Source: an uncultured Flavobacteriaceae bacterium
GTDB taxonomy: Bacteria > Bacteroidota > Bacteroidia > Flavobacteriales > Flavobacteriaceae
Direction: 5' to 3'
NCBI GenBank assembly: GCA_947488435.1
Contig: CANKZG010000002.1
Span: 620,001-684,000, forward strand
Length of the DNA: 64,000 nucleotides
Position numbers and translations under genes: made by a program. A model generated the notes under the pieces. It was given only the letters and a program-made list of their open reading frames with translations. It ran no database searches and was not told the origin of the DNA. This document shows, in pieces, positions 8,555 through 17,347 of the stretch (the stretch's first letter is position 1; every line of letters begins with the position of its first letter).

Positions 8555-9002
8555 TCTTTCCTAATTTTAGCATCCCAGCAATCGTTCCTTTACACACCAA
8601 TGCATTTGCGCTGTTGTACATTTTTACTTCGCATTTCAGTTTGTGAAACCTGAAATATTTTTTTTGCGATACTACGACCACTTTTTCTCCAGGGAATACA
8701 GGAATATAAAATTCCATAGCATTGCTGCTCATTCCCAATTGTAATTCTTCAAAACTCGTAATGCTTTCATTTTTAGTCAATAAATGCAAACCCAGGCAAA
8801 CCAAACCTATTTGAGCACAGCATTCGGTGAGTATTACTCCCGGTGTTACCGGATTTTCCTTAAAATGACCCTTATAGAAATCAGATGCTGCATCAAAAGT
8901 ATAAAAGCCCTTTACACCTTCATCATCAATGTGCGTTAAGCCATCCACAAACAAAAACGGAGGCGCATAGGGTAAATTTGTTATAATAGCATCAGGTTTC
9001 AT
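8547..9002 (-). CDS. FabZ-like 3-hydroxyacyl-ACP dehydratase
   Basis: A 151-residue hot-dog-fold protein. The catalytic His46 lies in KGHFKENPVTPGV and Glu60 in ILTECCAQ, the same His...Glu pair as FabZ/FabA (HFPGxPxxPGV...EAxAQ). It would remove water from 3-hydroxyacyl-ACP to give an enoyl chain. The insertion pattern around HFKENPVTPG and the CC pair before AQ differ from the housekeeping FabZ. Its start codon overlaps the stop of the aspartyl protease gene by 4 nt (ATGA), and its end overlaps the ketosynthase, so all three are probably co-translated. Confidence 0.85.
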   Translation of the reverse strand: MKPDAIITNLPYAPPFLFVDGLTHIDDEGVKGFYTFDAASDFYKGHFKENPVTPGVILTECCAQIGLVCLGLHLLTKNESITSFEELQLGMSSNAMEFYIPVFPGEKVVVVSQKKYFRFHKLKCEVKMYNSANALVCKGTIAGMLKLGKNG

Positions 9003-10108
9003 TCAAACAATATCGTATTATCTAGTTTAATAGTTTCCCCATTGGTTAACTCCAAAGTCATTTCTTTTTCATCTTTAAATAAAGCTCTTTGAAATTGATC
9101 CAAATCGCAGAAATTCCTAAAAACTTCTCCATTGATAGTTTTAATTTCTGTACCCTGACGCAGACCCTTTTCCCAAGCTTCACTCCCCACTAGAATTCTC
9201 AAAACAATCATTTTGCCTTTATCGAAGAATATTGCTGCATCATAGCCCGTGCGATATTCATTAATTTCTTGGACAGCACTATATAATTCATCATTCTTTA
9301 GGCTCATAAATAAGGTGTTCGATTTCCAAAGGGAATTGCCTAATTTACTGCCTTTGGTGCTATAGCTGAGAACCGGAGAAAGCTTTACCGCATTGGAGGT
9401 AACATTCGGAAAGTCGATTGTATTTGTTTCCACTTTTGTCAGCGTACCATTAACATCAAAAAAAGCGCTATAATAGCTTTTAGAGGGATAGTTTAAGCTA
9501 TCTGAAAGTGAAACTCTTCTGTTGTTTAGATCCGACACTGTAGCCCCTGTATCCAATAAAAACTTAATGCGACTCGAGTTGATCGTTAAAAAAACGCTGG
9601 GACGCTTGTTCGAAAAATCAAAGGCTAAAGGATACATTTGTTTCACATTTTCTGGATAGAACGTTGCCGGATACATCACCAAGTATTTTTCTTTATAATT
9701 AATGGTCCAATTAAATAAAGCAATAATATCAACTCCTAAAATCCCATCAATACCATGACATGAAAAAATATTACTATCCATACCCCCAAGAATTCTATGG
9801 TTGGAAATTTTCCGTGGACCAAATTCGACTTCACCACTTTTATAGTACCGCATTTTACTTTTGGCAGCGCTTGACGAGGTTATGGTAATCGTTTTTCTAG
9901 TGGCTTTTAATTGCTGTTTTACCCAAGAAAAACCTACCGAATGGGTAGCTCCGGTATCAAAAGCAAAATATTTCTCTACTCCATTAAAGGAAATAGGCAC
10001 AACAATAAGCCCTAACTGATTGGTAAAAGGAATGGTATCACCTACAACTTTCTGAGATCGTACAGTGATAGTTATTATCAGAAAAAATAGCCAAAATAGA
10101 TTTTTCAT
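8999..10108 (-). CDS. Exported retropepsin-like aspartyl protease with PDZ domain
   Basis: A 369-residue protein with a signal peptide (cleaved near VRS-Q, residue 18). Two aspartyl-protease lobes each carry a DTGAT active-site loop: Asp51 (FDTGATHS) and Asp186 (LDTGATVSD). A PDZ-like domain occupies about residues 290-360 (GSEAWEKGLRQGTEIKTING). Single-chain, two-lobe proteins of this kind are common in Bacteroidota and presumed periplasmic. It is odd inside an operon of cytosolic biosynthetic enzymes, yet it is locked in by a 4-nt overlap on one side and a 16-nt gap on the other. Its substrate is unknown; maturation or turnover of an envelope partner is possible. Confidence 0.82.
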   Translation of the reverse strand: MKNLFWLFFLIITITVRSQKVVGDTIPFTNQLGLIVVPISFNGVEKYFAFDTGATHSVGFSWVKQQLKATRKTITITSSSAAKSKMRYYKSGEVEFGPRKISNHRILGGMDSNIFSCHGIDGILGVDIIALFNWTINYKEKYLVMYPATFYPENVKQMYPLAFDFSNKRPSVFLTINSSRIKFLLDTGATVSDLNNRRVSLSDSLNYPSKSYYSAFFDVNGTLTKVETNTIDFPNVTSNAVKLSPVLSYSTKGSKLGNSLWKSNTLFMSLKNDELYSAVQEINEYRTGYDAAIFFDKGKMIVLRILVGSEAWEKGLRQGTEIKTINGEVFRNFCDLDQFQRALFKDEKEMTLELTNGETIKLDNTILFE

Positions 10109-10124
10109 GAATGCAATTTAACCA

Positions 10125-10937
10125 TTACGAAAGACTTTCTCCTCCATCTGCTTTAACTATGGTGCCTGTAATCCAACAGGCTTCATCTTGGCATAACAAA
10201 TAAACAACATTAGCAACATCCTCCGGAGTAGTTAAACGTCCGTTAGGATTTCTTTTTATGGCATTTTCTTTTAAAAATTTACTGCCGGGAATACGATTCA
10301 TAGATGGGGTATCGGTCACACCTGCCTGAATGCAATTCACTTTTATACCAATCGGTGCAAATTCTAAAGCCATATTACGCGCAATAGCTTCTAAAGCTGC
10401 TTTTGCCGCCGATACAGCTCCATACTGTGGCCATGCTTTGGTATTTCCTTCGCTTGTAAAAGCAATAACTCTAGCGTCTGCACTAAAAAGTTTTGCTTTG
10501 ATTAACGCTTGTGTCCAATCATAGAAGCTAATGGCCATAGCGTCAAGGGTTAAGTGAAAATCAGTATTCTCCAATAGTTTTCCATTTGGATCGTACATGG
10601 GTTTTAAATTTCCTTTTGCAATACTATGCACCAAAACCTTTATTTTTCCGCTTAAATTTAATTCCGTTATCAGGTCAGATAATACGGCTTCCCTTTTTGC
10701 TATATTGGTCACATCAATATTGTAATTCTTAAAAAGAACATTAATTAAAGTAATTTCTTTAAAATGACGTTCAATATTCTCAAAATCAGATCTTCTATCT
10801 CGATGCAGTACTATAATATTATAACCGTGATTAGCTAATTTTTTAGCAGTAGCCAAACCCAATCCACTACTACCGCCTAGGATCAGGGCCCATGGGTTTT
10901 CTTGCGTCTTTGAAATTGATTCTGAAGTTTTGCTCAT
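10125..10937 (-). CDS. FabL-like enoyl-ACP reductase (SDR family)
   Basis: A 270-residue short-chain dehydrogenase. The nucleotide-binding loop is GGSSGLGLA (residues 21-29), and the catalytic pair is Tyr172 and Lys179, six residues apart. The Y-x6-K spacing is that of enoyl-ACP reductases FabI and FabL; ketoreductases use Y-x3-K. The classic TGxxxGxG-like loop together with this spacing points to the FabL branch. It would saturate the double bond made by the dehydratase. The C-terminal sequence VNCIQAGVTDTPS is the usual substrate-loop region. It lies 7 nt from the type III PKS gene. A ketoreductase for the preceding step is missing from the operon and would have to come from FabG. Confidence 0.83.
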   Translation of the reverse strand: MSKTSESISKTQENPWALILGGSSGLGLATAKKLANHGYNIIVLHRDRRSDFENIERHFKEITLINVLFKNYNIDVTNIAKREAVLSDLITELNLSGKIKVLVHSIAKGNLKPMYDPNGKLLENTDFHLTLDAMAISFYDWTQALIKAKLFSADARVIAFTSEGNTKAWPQYGAVSAAKAALEAIARNMALEFAPIGIKVNCIQAGVTDTPSMNRIPGSKFLKENAIKRNPNGRLTTPEDVANVVYLLCQDEACWITGTIVKADGGESLS

Positions 10938-10944
10938 AGTATGT

Positions 10945-12000
10945 TTACCATTCTAATAAAATACGTTGTGCCGAAAAACCTGGTCCAAAGCTTAGTAATA
11001 AACCTTGCTCGCCCGGTTTTGGGTTTTTATCCATAAATCGTTCCAACACATACAATACGGTTGCACTACTCATATTGCCATACAATCGGAGTGTTTCTCG
11101 GGTATCGTCAATATTTTTACCATATTTCCCGAATAATTCTTCTACTGTTTGTACAATTTTACGACCTCCTGGGTGAAAAATTAAGTGATTTACTTTGCTG
11201 ATATCGGAATTAAGACCTTCTAGAAAAGGATGAACAATGTTAGGAAAGTGTTTGGTAATTTCTTCCGGTACCGCCGGGTCTAGGATCATTTTCAATCCTC
11301 CATCCGTAAGATCAAACCCCATTAAATGCGTAGAATCTGTAAAATGATACATTTCTTCCCCTAAAATTCGAGGCCCGGTACTATCTTTTTCCGAGGAAAG
11401 CAGTACACAGGCTGCACCATCACCAAAGATAGCTGCGCTAACCATATTAGCCATAGAATAATCATCGAGCTGAAAAGTAGCAGTAGGGCTTTCTACAGCT
11501 ACTACGGCTGCTCTTTTTCCAGGATTAGATTTTAGGAAGTTACTGGCATATATTAAACCAGAAATTCCAGCAGCACAGCCCATTTCAGTTACGGGGAGGC
11601 GCACAATATCTTTCCGCATTTGGAGATCATTTACAAGATAGGCATCCAATGATGGAATCATTATTCCCGTGCAACTTACGGTGATGATATAATCTAGCGA
11701 GTCAGCTGACCAACCCGCTTTGTGTAAGGCTGTCTCTAAAGCCGTTTTACCCAGTTTTTTAACCTCCCTTACATAAATTCTATTTTTAGCTTCAAAAGAG
11801 GTTGCGGTAAAAACTTCTTCAATATCCATAATGCCATAACGGCTATCTACGGCAGCACCTTCAAAAATTTTCACCACTTTTCTCCGAAAACGCTCTTCTT
11901 TATTGCCTAACCAGAGCTCTACAAAAGGAATGATGGCTTTAGTTTCTCTTTTATAAGGCGGCAATGCTTTTGATACTCCACTTATGCTAACTTTATTCAT
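10945..12000 (-). CDS. Type III polyketide synthase (chalcone-synthase superfamily)
   Basis: A 351-residue homodimer-type condensing enzyme with the full type III PKS triad: Cys142 (EMGCAAG), His276 (IFHPGG) and Asn309 (YGNMSSAT). The GPGF loop is present in SFGPGFSAQ near the C-terminus. Bacterial members extend acyl-CoA or acyl-ACP starters with malonyl-CoA and cyclise the chain to alkylresorcinols, alkylpyrones or phloroglucinols. The neighbouring fatty-acyl module suggests a long or branched acyl starter. The methyltransferase gene overlaps it by 8 nt. Product ring type cannot be read from sequence. Confidence 0.93.
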   Translation of the reverse strand: MNKVSISGVSKALPPYKRETKAIIPFVELWLGNKEERFRRKVVKIFEGAAVDSRYGIMDIEEVFTATSFEAKNRIYVREVKKLGKTALETALHKAGWSADSLDYIITVSCTGIMIPSLDAYLVNDLQMRKDIVRLPVTEMGCAAGISGLIYASNFLKSNPGKRAAVVAVESPTATFQLDDYSMANMVSAAIFGDGAACVLLSSEKDSTGPRILGEEMYHFTDSTHLMGFDLTDGGLKMILDPAVPEEITKHFPNIVHPFLEGLNSDISKVNHLIFHPGGRKIVQTVEELFGKYGKNIDDTRETLRLYGNMSSATVLYVLERFMDKNPKPGEQGLLLSFGPGFSAQRILLEW

Positions 12001-12724
12001 ACACTTGGCTTAGTCGATTTGGTTGTATCACCCATACATAACGAAAAGCCCATTTCCACGAAATAAAATGTTCAGCTTTTGGCAAATGTTTGGCAAAAGC
12101 CTCTAATTCAGATCTTGTGAACCCACTTTGAATGGAAACTAATCCATCATTTTTAGAGATTTTTGTTTTTATAAAAATACTGCGAAATATTTTAAATAGC
12201 ATGCAGGCAATCTGGTTTCTTTGAAGGTCGTTAATGACCACTCCAATGGCTGCAAGCCGCCTAAATTGCTTTAGGAATACAGGGATTTCAGTAGCGGAAA
12301 AATGATGCATGGTAAGGGTGCTTACTAAAATATCGCATTTAAATTCTTTTGGGTCCAACACTAAAATATCTTGAATCTGGTAGGATATTTCGGGATAATT
12401 AACGGATGCTTCTTTTGCTATTTCGATGGCCTTTTCGTTTAAATCAATACCGATACCACCTATGGGAATATTTTTTCTTCTACATAGCCGCACCAGCTCG
12501 CGAAGCATACTTCCATCTCCGCATCCCATATCTACAATGATATACTTAGTCTTTGGATGCTTTTTTATAAGATGGGTTACAGCTTGAAGGGTAATTTTAT
12601 TACCTCCGAGCAGTTTATTGCAATTATTTATATCAAAAAATGCTTCTTGCAGTGCTGCTTTACTGATGTTTGGATCGTCCATCAGTTCAATTTCTGTACT
12701 ACGATATGGTAAATCTCCTAACAT
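11993..12724 (-). CDS. SAM-dependent methyltransferase of the PKS operon
   Basis: A 243-residue class I methyltransferase. Motif I is VDMGCGDGSML (Asp65-Gly71 region), followed by GIDLNEKAIEIA (motif II acid) and a TMHHF segment after motif IV, as in ubiquinone/biotin-type small-molecule methyltransferases. It sits between the type III PKS (8-nt overlap) and the FAD oxidoreductase (7-nt overlap). It would O- or C-methylate the phenolic polyketide. The trio of type III PKS, methyltransferase and flavoprotein parallels the streptomycete srsABC phenolic-lipid genes in function, though not in methyltransferase family. Confidence 0.87.
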   Translation of the reverse strand: MLGDLPYRSTEIELMDDPNISKAALQEAFFDINNCNKLLGGNKITLQAVTHLIKKHPKTKYIIVDMGCGDGSMLRELVRLCRRKNIPIGGIGIDLNEKAIEIAKEASVNYPEISYQIQDILVLDPKEFKCDILVSTLTMHHFSATEIPVFLKQFRRLAAIGVVINDLQRNQIACMLFKIFRSIFIKTKISKNDGLVSIQSGFTRSELEAFAKHLPKAEHFISWKWAFRYVWVIQPNRLSQVYE

Positions 12725-13845
12725 ACAATGGGTTTTCCATGGGTTTTCTTAATTAGCTGTTGCAAAAGCCAAGGCGATTTAGTAATAAGTCCCATAGCCG
12801 CATTAGAAACCTTTTCATTCAAAAGAAAGTTTTGCAACCTTCGCCCCATTCGCAAGCGGTATTGAAAAGCACTAGTCCATTCTTGCTGATAATTGCGTTC
12901 TAAATCTTTTCTGGAGTAGGTGTCTTGTGTAAAGAATCGATGAATGCATTCTGATGCTATTTTGGCGCTATGGATTGCCATTGCCATTCCATTACCACAT
13001 AGCGGATGAATAAGTCCAGCGGTATCACCACACATTAATACATGATCTTCCACAGCACTCTTAGCGTGAAATGATATTTGGGCAATACTCAACGGTTTTT
13101 CGAAAACAGGCTCTGCTTTTGCCAAGAAGTCGGATAAATACGGATTTTTAGCAACCACTTTTGCGTTAAAATCACTAATGTTTTTCTCTTTTTGAAAACT
13201 ATCGTAAGAAACGAGGTAACAGAAATTTACCACACCAGTTTCTGTTTTGGACAAGCCGCCATATCCCCCTCTAAAATTGTGCAAAGCTACAAGGTTATCT
13301 GGAAAATTTGCTATTTTATAATGTGCCTTTACGCCTAACCAAGAGGATTTTTGCTGTATAAAATTACGTTGCAACTGTTTGTCTAATAGGGATCGTTTTC
13401 CATAGGCACCAATAACTACTTTGGCATTATAAACTTGCTCCTTAACCGTCGAAATCAAGAAGCCATCATCAATATACCGAACGGTATTTACGCTATCGAA
13501 AAGTATCGCAATACCAGCTGTAATTGCTTTTTGATATAATAGATTATCAAAATGAAAGCGGCTAATTCCAACACCACCCAAAGGCAAATCTACCTCCAGA
13601 ACCTTTCCGCTAACGGCACTAAGCTGTAATCGGTTTATAGCAACGGCATCCGAAGCAGTTAAGGTTACTCCTAAGGAGTCTAAATAAGGTACTATTTCGT
13701 TGGAAACATATTCTCCACAAACTTTATGATGCGGGTACAGTTGTTTTTCCACTGCCAAAACCTGATACCCTATCTTGTTTAAGTGAAGTGCCGCGGTAAG
13801 TCCAGCAAGTCCGCCTCCTATGATAACAACATCGTATAATTTCAC
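12718..13845 (-). CDS. FAD-dependent oxidoreductase (geranylgeranyl-reductase/hydroxylase-like)
   Basis: A 375-residue flavoprotein. The Rossmann loop GGGLAGL lies at residues 10-16, and the FAD ribityl-binding motif is CGDTAGLIHPLCGNGMAMAI at about residues 270-290. This is the para-hydroxybenzoate-hydroxylase superfamily, which includes aromatic monooxygenases and geranylgeranyl reductases. In this operon a ring hydroxylation or quinone-forming oxidation of the polyketide is plausible. It is the first gene of the operon in transcription order, with 64 nt to the E1 gene upstream. The reaction is inferred from context only. Confidence 0.85.
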   Translation of the reverse strand: MKLYDVVIIGGGLAGLTAALHLNKIGYQVLAVEKQLYPHHKVCGEYVSNEIVPYLDSLGVTLTASDAVAINRLQLSAVSGKVLEVDLPLGGVGISRFHFDNLLYQKAITAGIAILFDSVNTVRYIDDGFLISTVKEQVYNAKVVIGAYGKRSLLDKQLQRNFIQQKSSWLGVKAHYKIANFPDNLVALHNFRGGYGGLSKTETGVVNFCYLVSYDSFQKEKNISDFNAKVVAKNPYLSDFLAKAEPVFEKPLSIAQISFHAKSAVEDHVLMCGDTAGLIHPLCGNGMAMAIHSAKIASECIHRFFTQDTYSRKDLERNYQQEWTSAFQYRLRMGRRLQNFLLNEKVSNAAMGLITKSPWLLQQLIKKTHGKPIVC

Positions 13846-13909
13846 AGTTTTGATATTGGTTGTTGTATATAGAAAGTAATAGTTAGGGGCATATGCGGTA
13901 TGAGTTATA

Positions 13910-15889
13910 CTAGTATTCGAGCAATTCTAGAAGCTCTTTTTCAAAACGCTCTTTGGGTAGATAATTGTTTTCTAAAGTTTTAGCAAATGGAATAGGCGTT
14001 TCTAAACTTGCAACTCTTTTTACCGGCGCATCCAAAAACTCGAAGCAATTTTCCATTACCATTGCCGATATATCGCTTGCAATACCACCAAAAATGCTAT
14101 CTTCTTGTAAAATAATAAGTTTCCCAGTGCTTTTTACGGCTTCAAAAATTGCATCCGTATCTAAAGGCTGCAAACTTCTCAAATCAATTAAAGTTGCATC
14201 AATTTGCGAATACTTTTCTAAGGTTTCTAATGCCCAATGCACCCCAGCTCCATAGGTGACGATCGTAATTGCAGCACCGGTTTTAAGTATTTTAGCTTTT
14301 CCAATAGGTAGCGTATAATAATCTACAGGAACCTCTTGATAAATACTGCGATAAAGTGCTTTATGTTCAAAAAACAAAACAGGATTGGGATCATTTATAG
14401 CAGCAGCTAAAAGGCCCTTGGCATCATAGGGAAAAGCAGGATATAGTACTTTTAATCCTGGGGTTTTGGTAAACCATGCTTCGTTGGTTTGTGAATGAAA
14501 AGGCCCTGCTCCTACTCCAGCCCCACAAGGCATCCGAATTACAACATCCGCATTTTCATTCCAACGGTAATGGGATTTGGCTAGATAATTAACTATAGGA
14601 TTGAAGCCACTACTTACAAAATCCGCAAATTGCATTTCAACTACAGCTTTCATTCCATTTATGGAAAGCCCCATAGCTGCAGATACTACTGCCGATTCAC
14701 ATATGGGCGTATTCCGGACTCTTTCTTTTCCAAAAAGTTCCGTAAACCCTTCGGTAATTTTAAACACCCCTCCATAATCTGCAATATCCTGGCCCATGAT
14801 AACCAAATTTGGATGTCGTTCCATGGCCATTCTTAAGCTTTCAGAAATGGCATCAATTAGCCGTATTCTTTTTTGTACGTTTCCTGGATTAATTATTTCA
14901 TTATCAAATATTTGAAATACATCATTTAATTCATTAATTAATGTACTTTCAATTGTTTTTTCTGCAAAGGCAATTTGAAGATTGCTATTAGTTTCTTCTT
15001 GAATACTAGTTGTAATGGATTGTATCATCTCCGAAGAAAGAATGCCTTCCTCCAATAAAAATGCTTCGTAATTAGCAATGGGGTCCTTTGTTGCCCACGT
15101 TTCCATAAGTTCTTTAGGAACGTATTTAGTACCGCTAGCTTCCTCATGTCCTCGCATTCGAAACGTTAGAAACTCTAAAAGTACAGGCCTTGGGTTTTTT
15201 CGCATGCTTTCGCACAATTTTGCCACCTTGTTGTATACTTCTAGAATATTATTTCCATCAATTTGATGGGCTTCCATTCCATAGCCAATACCTTTATCAC
15301 TAATATGTTTACATCGAAATTGCTCTGAAGTAGGTGTAGACAAACCATAACCATTGTTTTCAACACAGAAAAGTACGGGCAAATCCCAAACAGCAGCAAT
15401 ATTTAAAGCTTCATGAAAATCTCCTTCGCTAGTGGCTCCTTCCCCAGTGAACACTGCAGTAACCTGTTTTCTATCTTGTAAAATATCTGCTAGGGCGATT
15501 CCATCTGCAACCCCCAATTGAGGCCCCAAATGCGATATCATACCTACAATCTTATATTCTTGCGTCCCAAAATGAAAACTTCGATCTCTTCCTTTGGTGA
15601 AACCACCCGCTTTTCCCTGCCACTGTGAAAATAAACGATGTAGTGGGATTTCTCTTGTGGTAAATACCCCTAAATTGCGATGCATCGGTAATATGTATTC
15701 CGAAGTTTTTAGTGCAGCCGTTACTCCTACAGCTATGGCTTCCTGACCAATGCCACTAAACCACTTTGATATCTTTCCCTGCCGCAAAAGAATAAGCATT
15801 TTTTCTTCAATCAATCGCGGTTTAAGCATACTGCGGTATAAGGCAATAAGCGTATCTGGATCATGGTTTTTCTTCTTGTATTTCATCAA
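13910..15889 (-). CDS. Fused alpha-beta E1 component of a 2-oxoacid dehydrogenase
   Basis: A 659-residue single chain. The alpha half (residues 1 to about 330) has the thiamine-diphosphate motif from GEG (149-151) to ENN (177-179). The beta half starts near residue 340 (RIRLIDAISESLRMAM) and includes the GQDIADYGG and VEMQFADF blocks typical of branched-chain E1 beta. The family decarboxylates 2-oxoacids and passes acyl groups to lipoyl E2. Fused forms are common in Bacteroidota. The gene ends 64 nt before the PKS operon on the same strand, so it might supply branched acyl-CoA starters. Equally, it may be the general cellular enzyme. Confidence 0.9.
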   Translation of the reverse strand: MMKYKKKNHDPDTLIALYRSMLKPRLIEEKMLILLRQGKISKWFSGIGQEAIAVGVTAALKTSEYILPMHRNLGVFTTREIPLHRLFSQWQGKAGGFTKGRDRSFHFGTQEYKIVGMISHLGPQLGVADGIALADILQDRKQVTAVFTGEGATSEGDFHEALNIAAVWDLPVLFCVENNGYGLSTPTSEQFRCKHISDKGIGYGMEAHQIDGNNILEVYNKVAKLCESMRKNPRPVLLEFLTFRMRGHEEASGTKYVPKELMETWATKDPIANYEAFLLEEGILSSEMIQSITTSIQEETNSNLQIAFAEKTIESTLINELNDVFQIFDNEIINPGNVQKRIRLIDAISESLRMAMERHPNLVIMGQDIADYGGVFKITEGFTELFGKERVRNTPICESAVVSAAMGLSINGMKAVVEMQFADFVSSGFNPIVNYLAKSHYRWNENADVVIRMPCGAGVGAGPFHSQTNEAWFTKTPGLKVLYPAFPYDAKGLLAAAINDPNPVLFFEHKALYRSIYQEVPVDYYTLPIGKAKILKTGAAITIVTYGAGVHWALETLEKYSQIDATLIDLRSLQPLDTDAIFEAVKSTGKLIILQEDSIFGGIASDISAMVMENCFEFLDAPVKRVASLETPIPFAKTLENNYLPKERFEKELLELLEY

Positions 15890-16013
15890 CTTTTAAGCCT
15901 AAAAAATGTATTACAAGATATAAATGTAGCGAAAACTAAGATGGATAATTACTTTTTAGGGGTGAGTTTTAAAACTTTGTCGCCGTATGCAATAATGAAA
16001 TCAATTTGTGCCT

Positions 16014-16613
16014 TTATGATAATTTAGAGCTAATTAATTTTAAAAATTCGTTACGGGTTTCAATTTTCTCAAATTGACCCCGAAATCCTGAGGTTGTAGT
16101 AACAGAGTTTTGTTTTTGCACCCCTCGCATCATCATACACATATGCGATGCTTCAATAACCACAGCAACTCCTTTTGGTTTTAACGTGTCATTAATGCAT
16201 TCTAAAATATCATGAGTGAGTCGTTCTTGAACCTGCAATCTTCTGGCAAAAACATCAACAACTCTCGGTATTTTGCTTAGACCAACAATATGTCCATTTG
16301 GAATATATGCAATATGTGCCTTCCCAAAAAAAGGAAGCATATGATGTTCACAAAGGGAATAAAGTTCAATATCTTTAATAATAACCATGTCATCATAATC
16401 TTCCTTAAACATGGCTCCTTTAAGTATTTTAATAGCGTCTTGTTTGTAACCTTGGGTAAGAAAAAGCATTGCTTTGGCCGCTCGCTCTGGAGTTTTAACC
16501 AGACCTTCTCGTGCCACGTCTTCTCCTATCTCATCAATAATATTTGAATAACGCTCACGAACTTCGTTAGTTATTTCAATATTATATTCTTCTAAATTTT
16601 TATATGGTGCCAT
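16014..16613 (-). CDS. folE: GTP cyclohydrolase I
   Basis: A 199-residue protein that converts GTP to dihydroneopterin triphosphate, the first step of folate and pterin synthesis. The zinc site is complete: Cys88 and His91 ([11 protein letters not shown]) and Cys159 ([11 protein letters not shown]). The substrate block [17 protein letters not shown] and the C-terminal TTSGFRGQF are typical. The length is normal for a bacterial FolE. It lies 10 nt downstream of msrA on the same strand, so the two are likely co-transcribed. Confidence 0.95.
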   Translation of the reverse strand: MAPYKNLEEYNIEITNEVRERYSNIIDEIGEDVAREGLVKTPERAAKAMLFLTQGYKQDAIKILKGAMFKEDYDDMVIIKDIELYSLCEHHMLPFFGKAHIAYIPNGHIVGLSKIPRVVDVFARRLQVQERLTHDILECINDTLKPKGVAVVIEASHMCMMMRGVQKQNSVTTTSGFRGQFEKIETRNEFLKLISSKLS

Positions 16614-16623
16614 TAATTTCTAT

Positions 16624-17202
16624 TTAAGCAGTTTTTAATTTGTTACTATAAAACTTTTTGAGTTTTGCAATTTTTGGATCGATAATGTACTGACAGTACG
16701 ACTGTGTTTTGTTTTCGTTATAATAATTTTGATGGTCTTCTTCTGCATTATAAAAAACTGAAGCTTCTGAGATTGCAGTGACCACGGGAGAAGGAAATAT
16801 TGCTTCTTTCTTTAAAAAATCCATGAAATTTTCTGCCAACTCTTTTTGCTTTTCAGTGGTATAAAATATTTCACTTCGGTATTGGGTGCCAATATCATTA
16901 CCCTGACGATTTAAAGTTGTAGGATCATGCGTTGCAAAGAAAACCTCTAAAAGTTCTTCATATGTTATTATAGTTGGATCGAATGTTATTTTAATAGCCT
17001 CAGCATGCCCAGTACGTCCTGTACAAATTTCACGATAGGCGGGGTTTTTAATGGTGCCTCCAATGTAACCTGAAACCACGGTTTCAACACCTGATAATCT
17101 TTGAAAAACAGCTTCTGTACACCAAAAGCATCCACCTGCAAAAATTGCAGTTTCTTTTTCTGCATTCATAGTATTCTTTTTATTTTTGTTAAAATTACCC
17201 AT
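16624..17202 (-). CDS. msrA: Peptide-methionine (S)-S-oxide reductase MsrA
   Basis: Up to 192 residues. The catalytic signature AGGCFWCTE is present with Cys25 (numbering from the far start) as nucleophile. The DPTTLNRQGNDIGTQYRS block and the EDHQNYY segment complete the MsrA core. It repairs oxidised methionine using thioredoxin. No signal peptide, so cytosolic. The first 11 residues are asparagine/lysine-rich and not part of the fold; the internal ATG at 17169 (MNAEKETAIF) is an equally good start and gives 181 residues. No MsrB domain is fused. folE follows after 10 nt. Confidence 0.93.
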   Translation of the reverse strand: MGNFNKNKKNTMNAEKETAIFAGGCFWCTEAVFQRLSGVETVVSGYIGGTIKNPAYREICTGRTGHAEAIKITFDPTIITYEELLEVFFATHDPTTLNRQGNDIGTQYRSEIFYTTEKQKELAENFMDFLKKEAIFPSPVVTAISEASVFYNAEEDHQNYYNENKTQSYCQYIIDPKIAKLKKFYSNKLKTA

Positions 17203-17293
17203 TTCTAATCAGATCTTCTTGTACTCAGGATGGTTTAGTGCGTAAATTTGGGAAAAAATAACAAAATAAATAGAGAACTATCTCCTCAAGATT

Positions 17294-17301
17294 TATTTTT
17301 G
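17294..17301 (+). promoter_or_regulatory. -7-like element of the lolD-like operon
   Basis: TATTTTTG fits TAnnTTTG exactly and lies 46 nt upstream of the ABC ATPase start codon. No TTTG lies at the expected -33 distance, so support is partial. Confidence 0.35.
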
Positions 17302-17347
17302 TCCTCACTTTACTTATGTTTACACATCAGAAGCAATCAGACAATAG

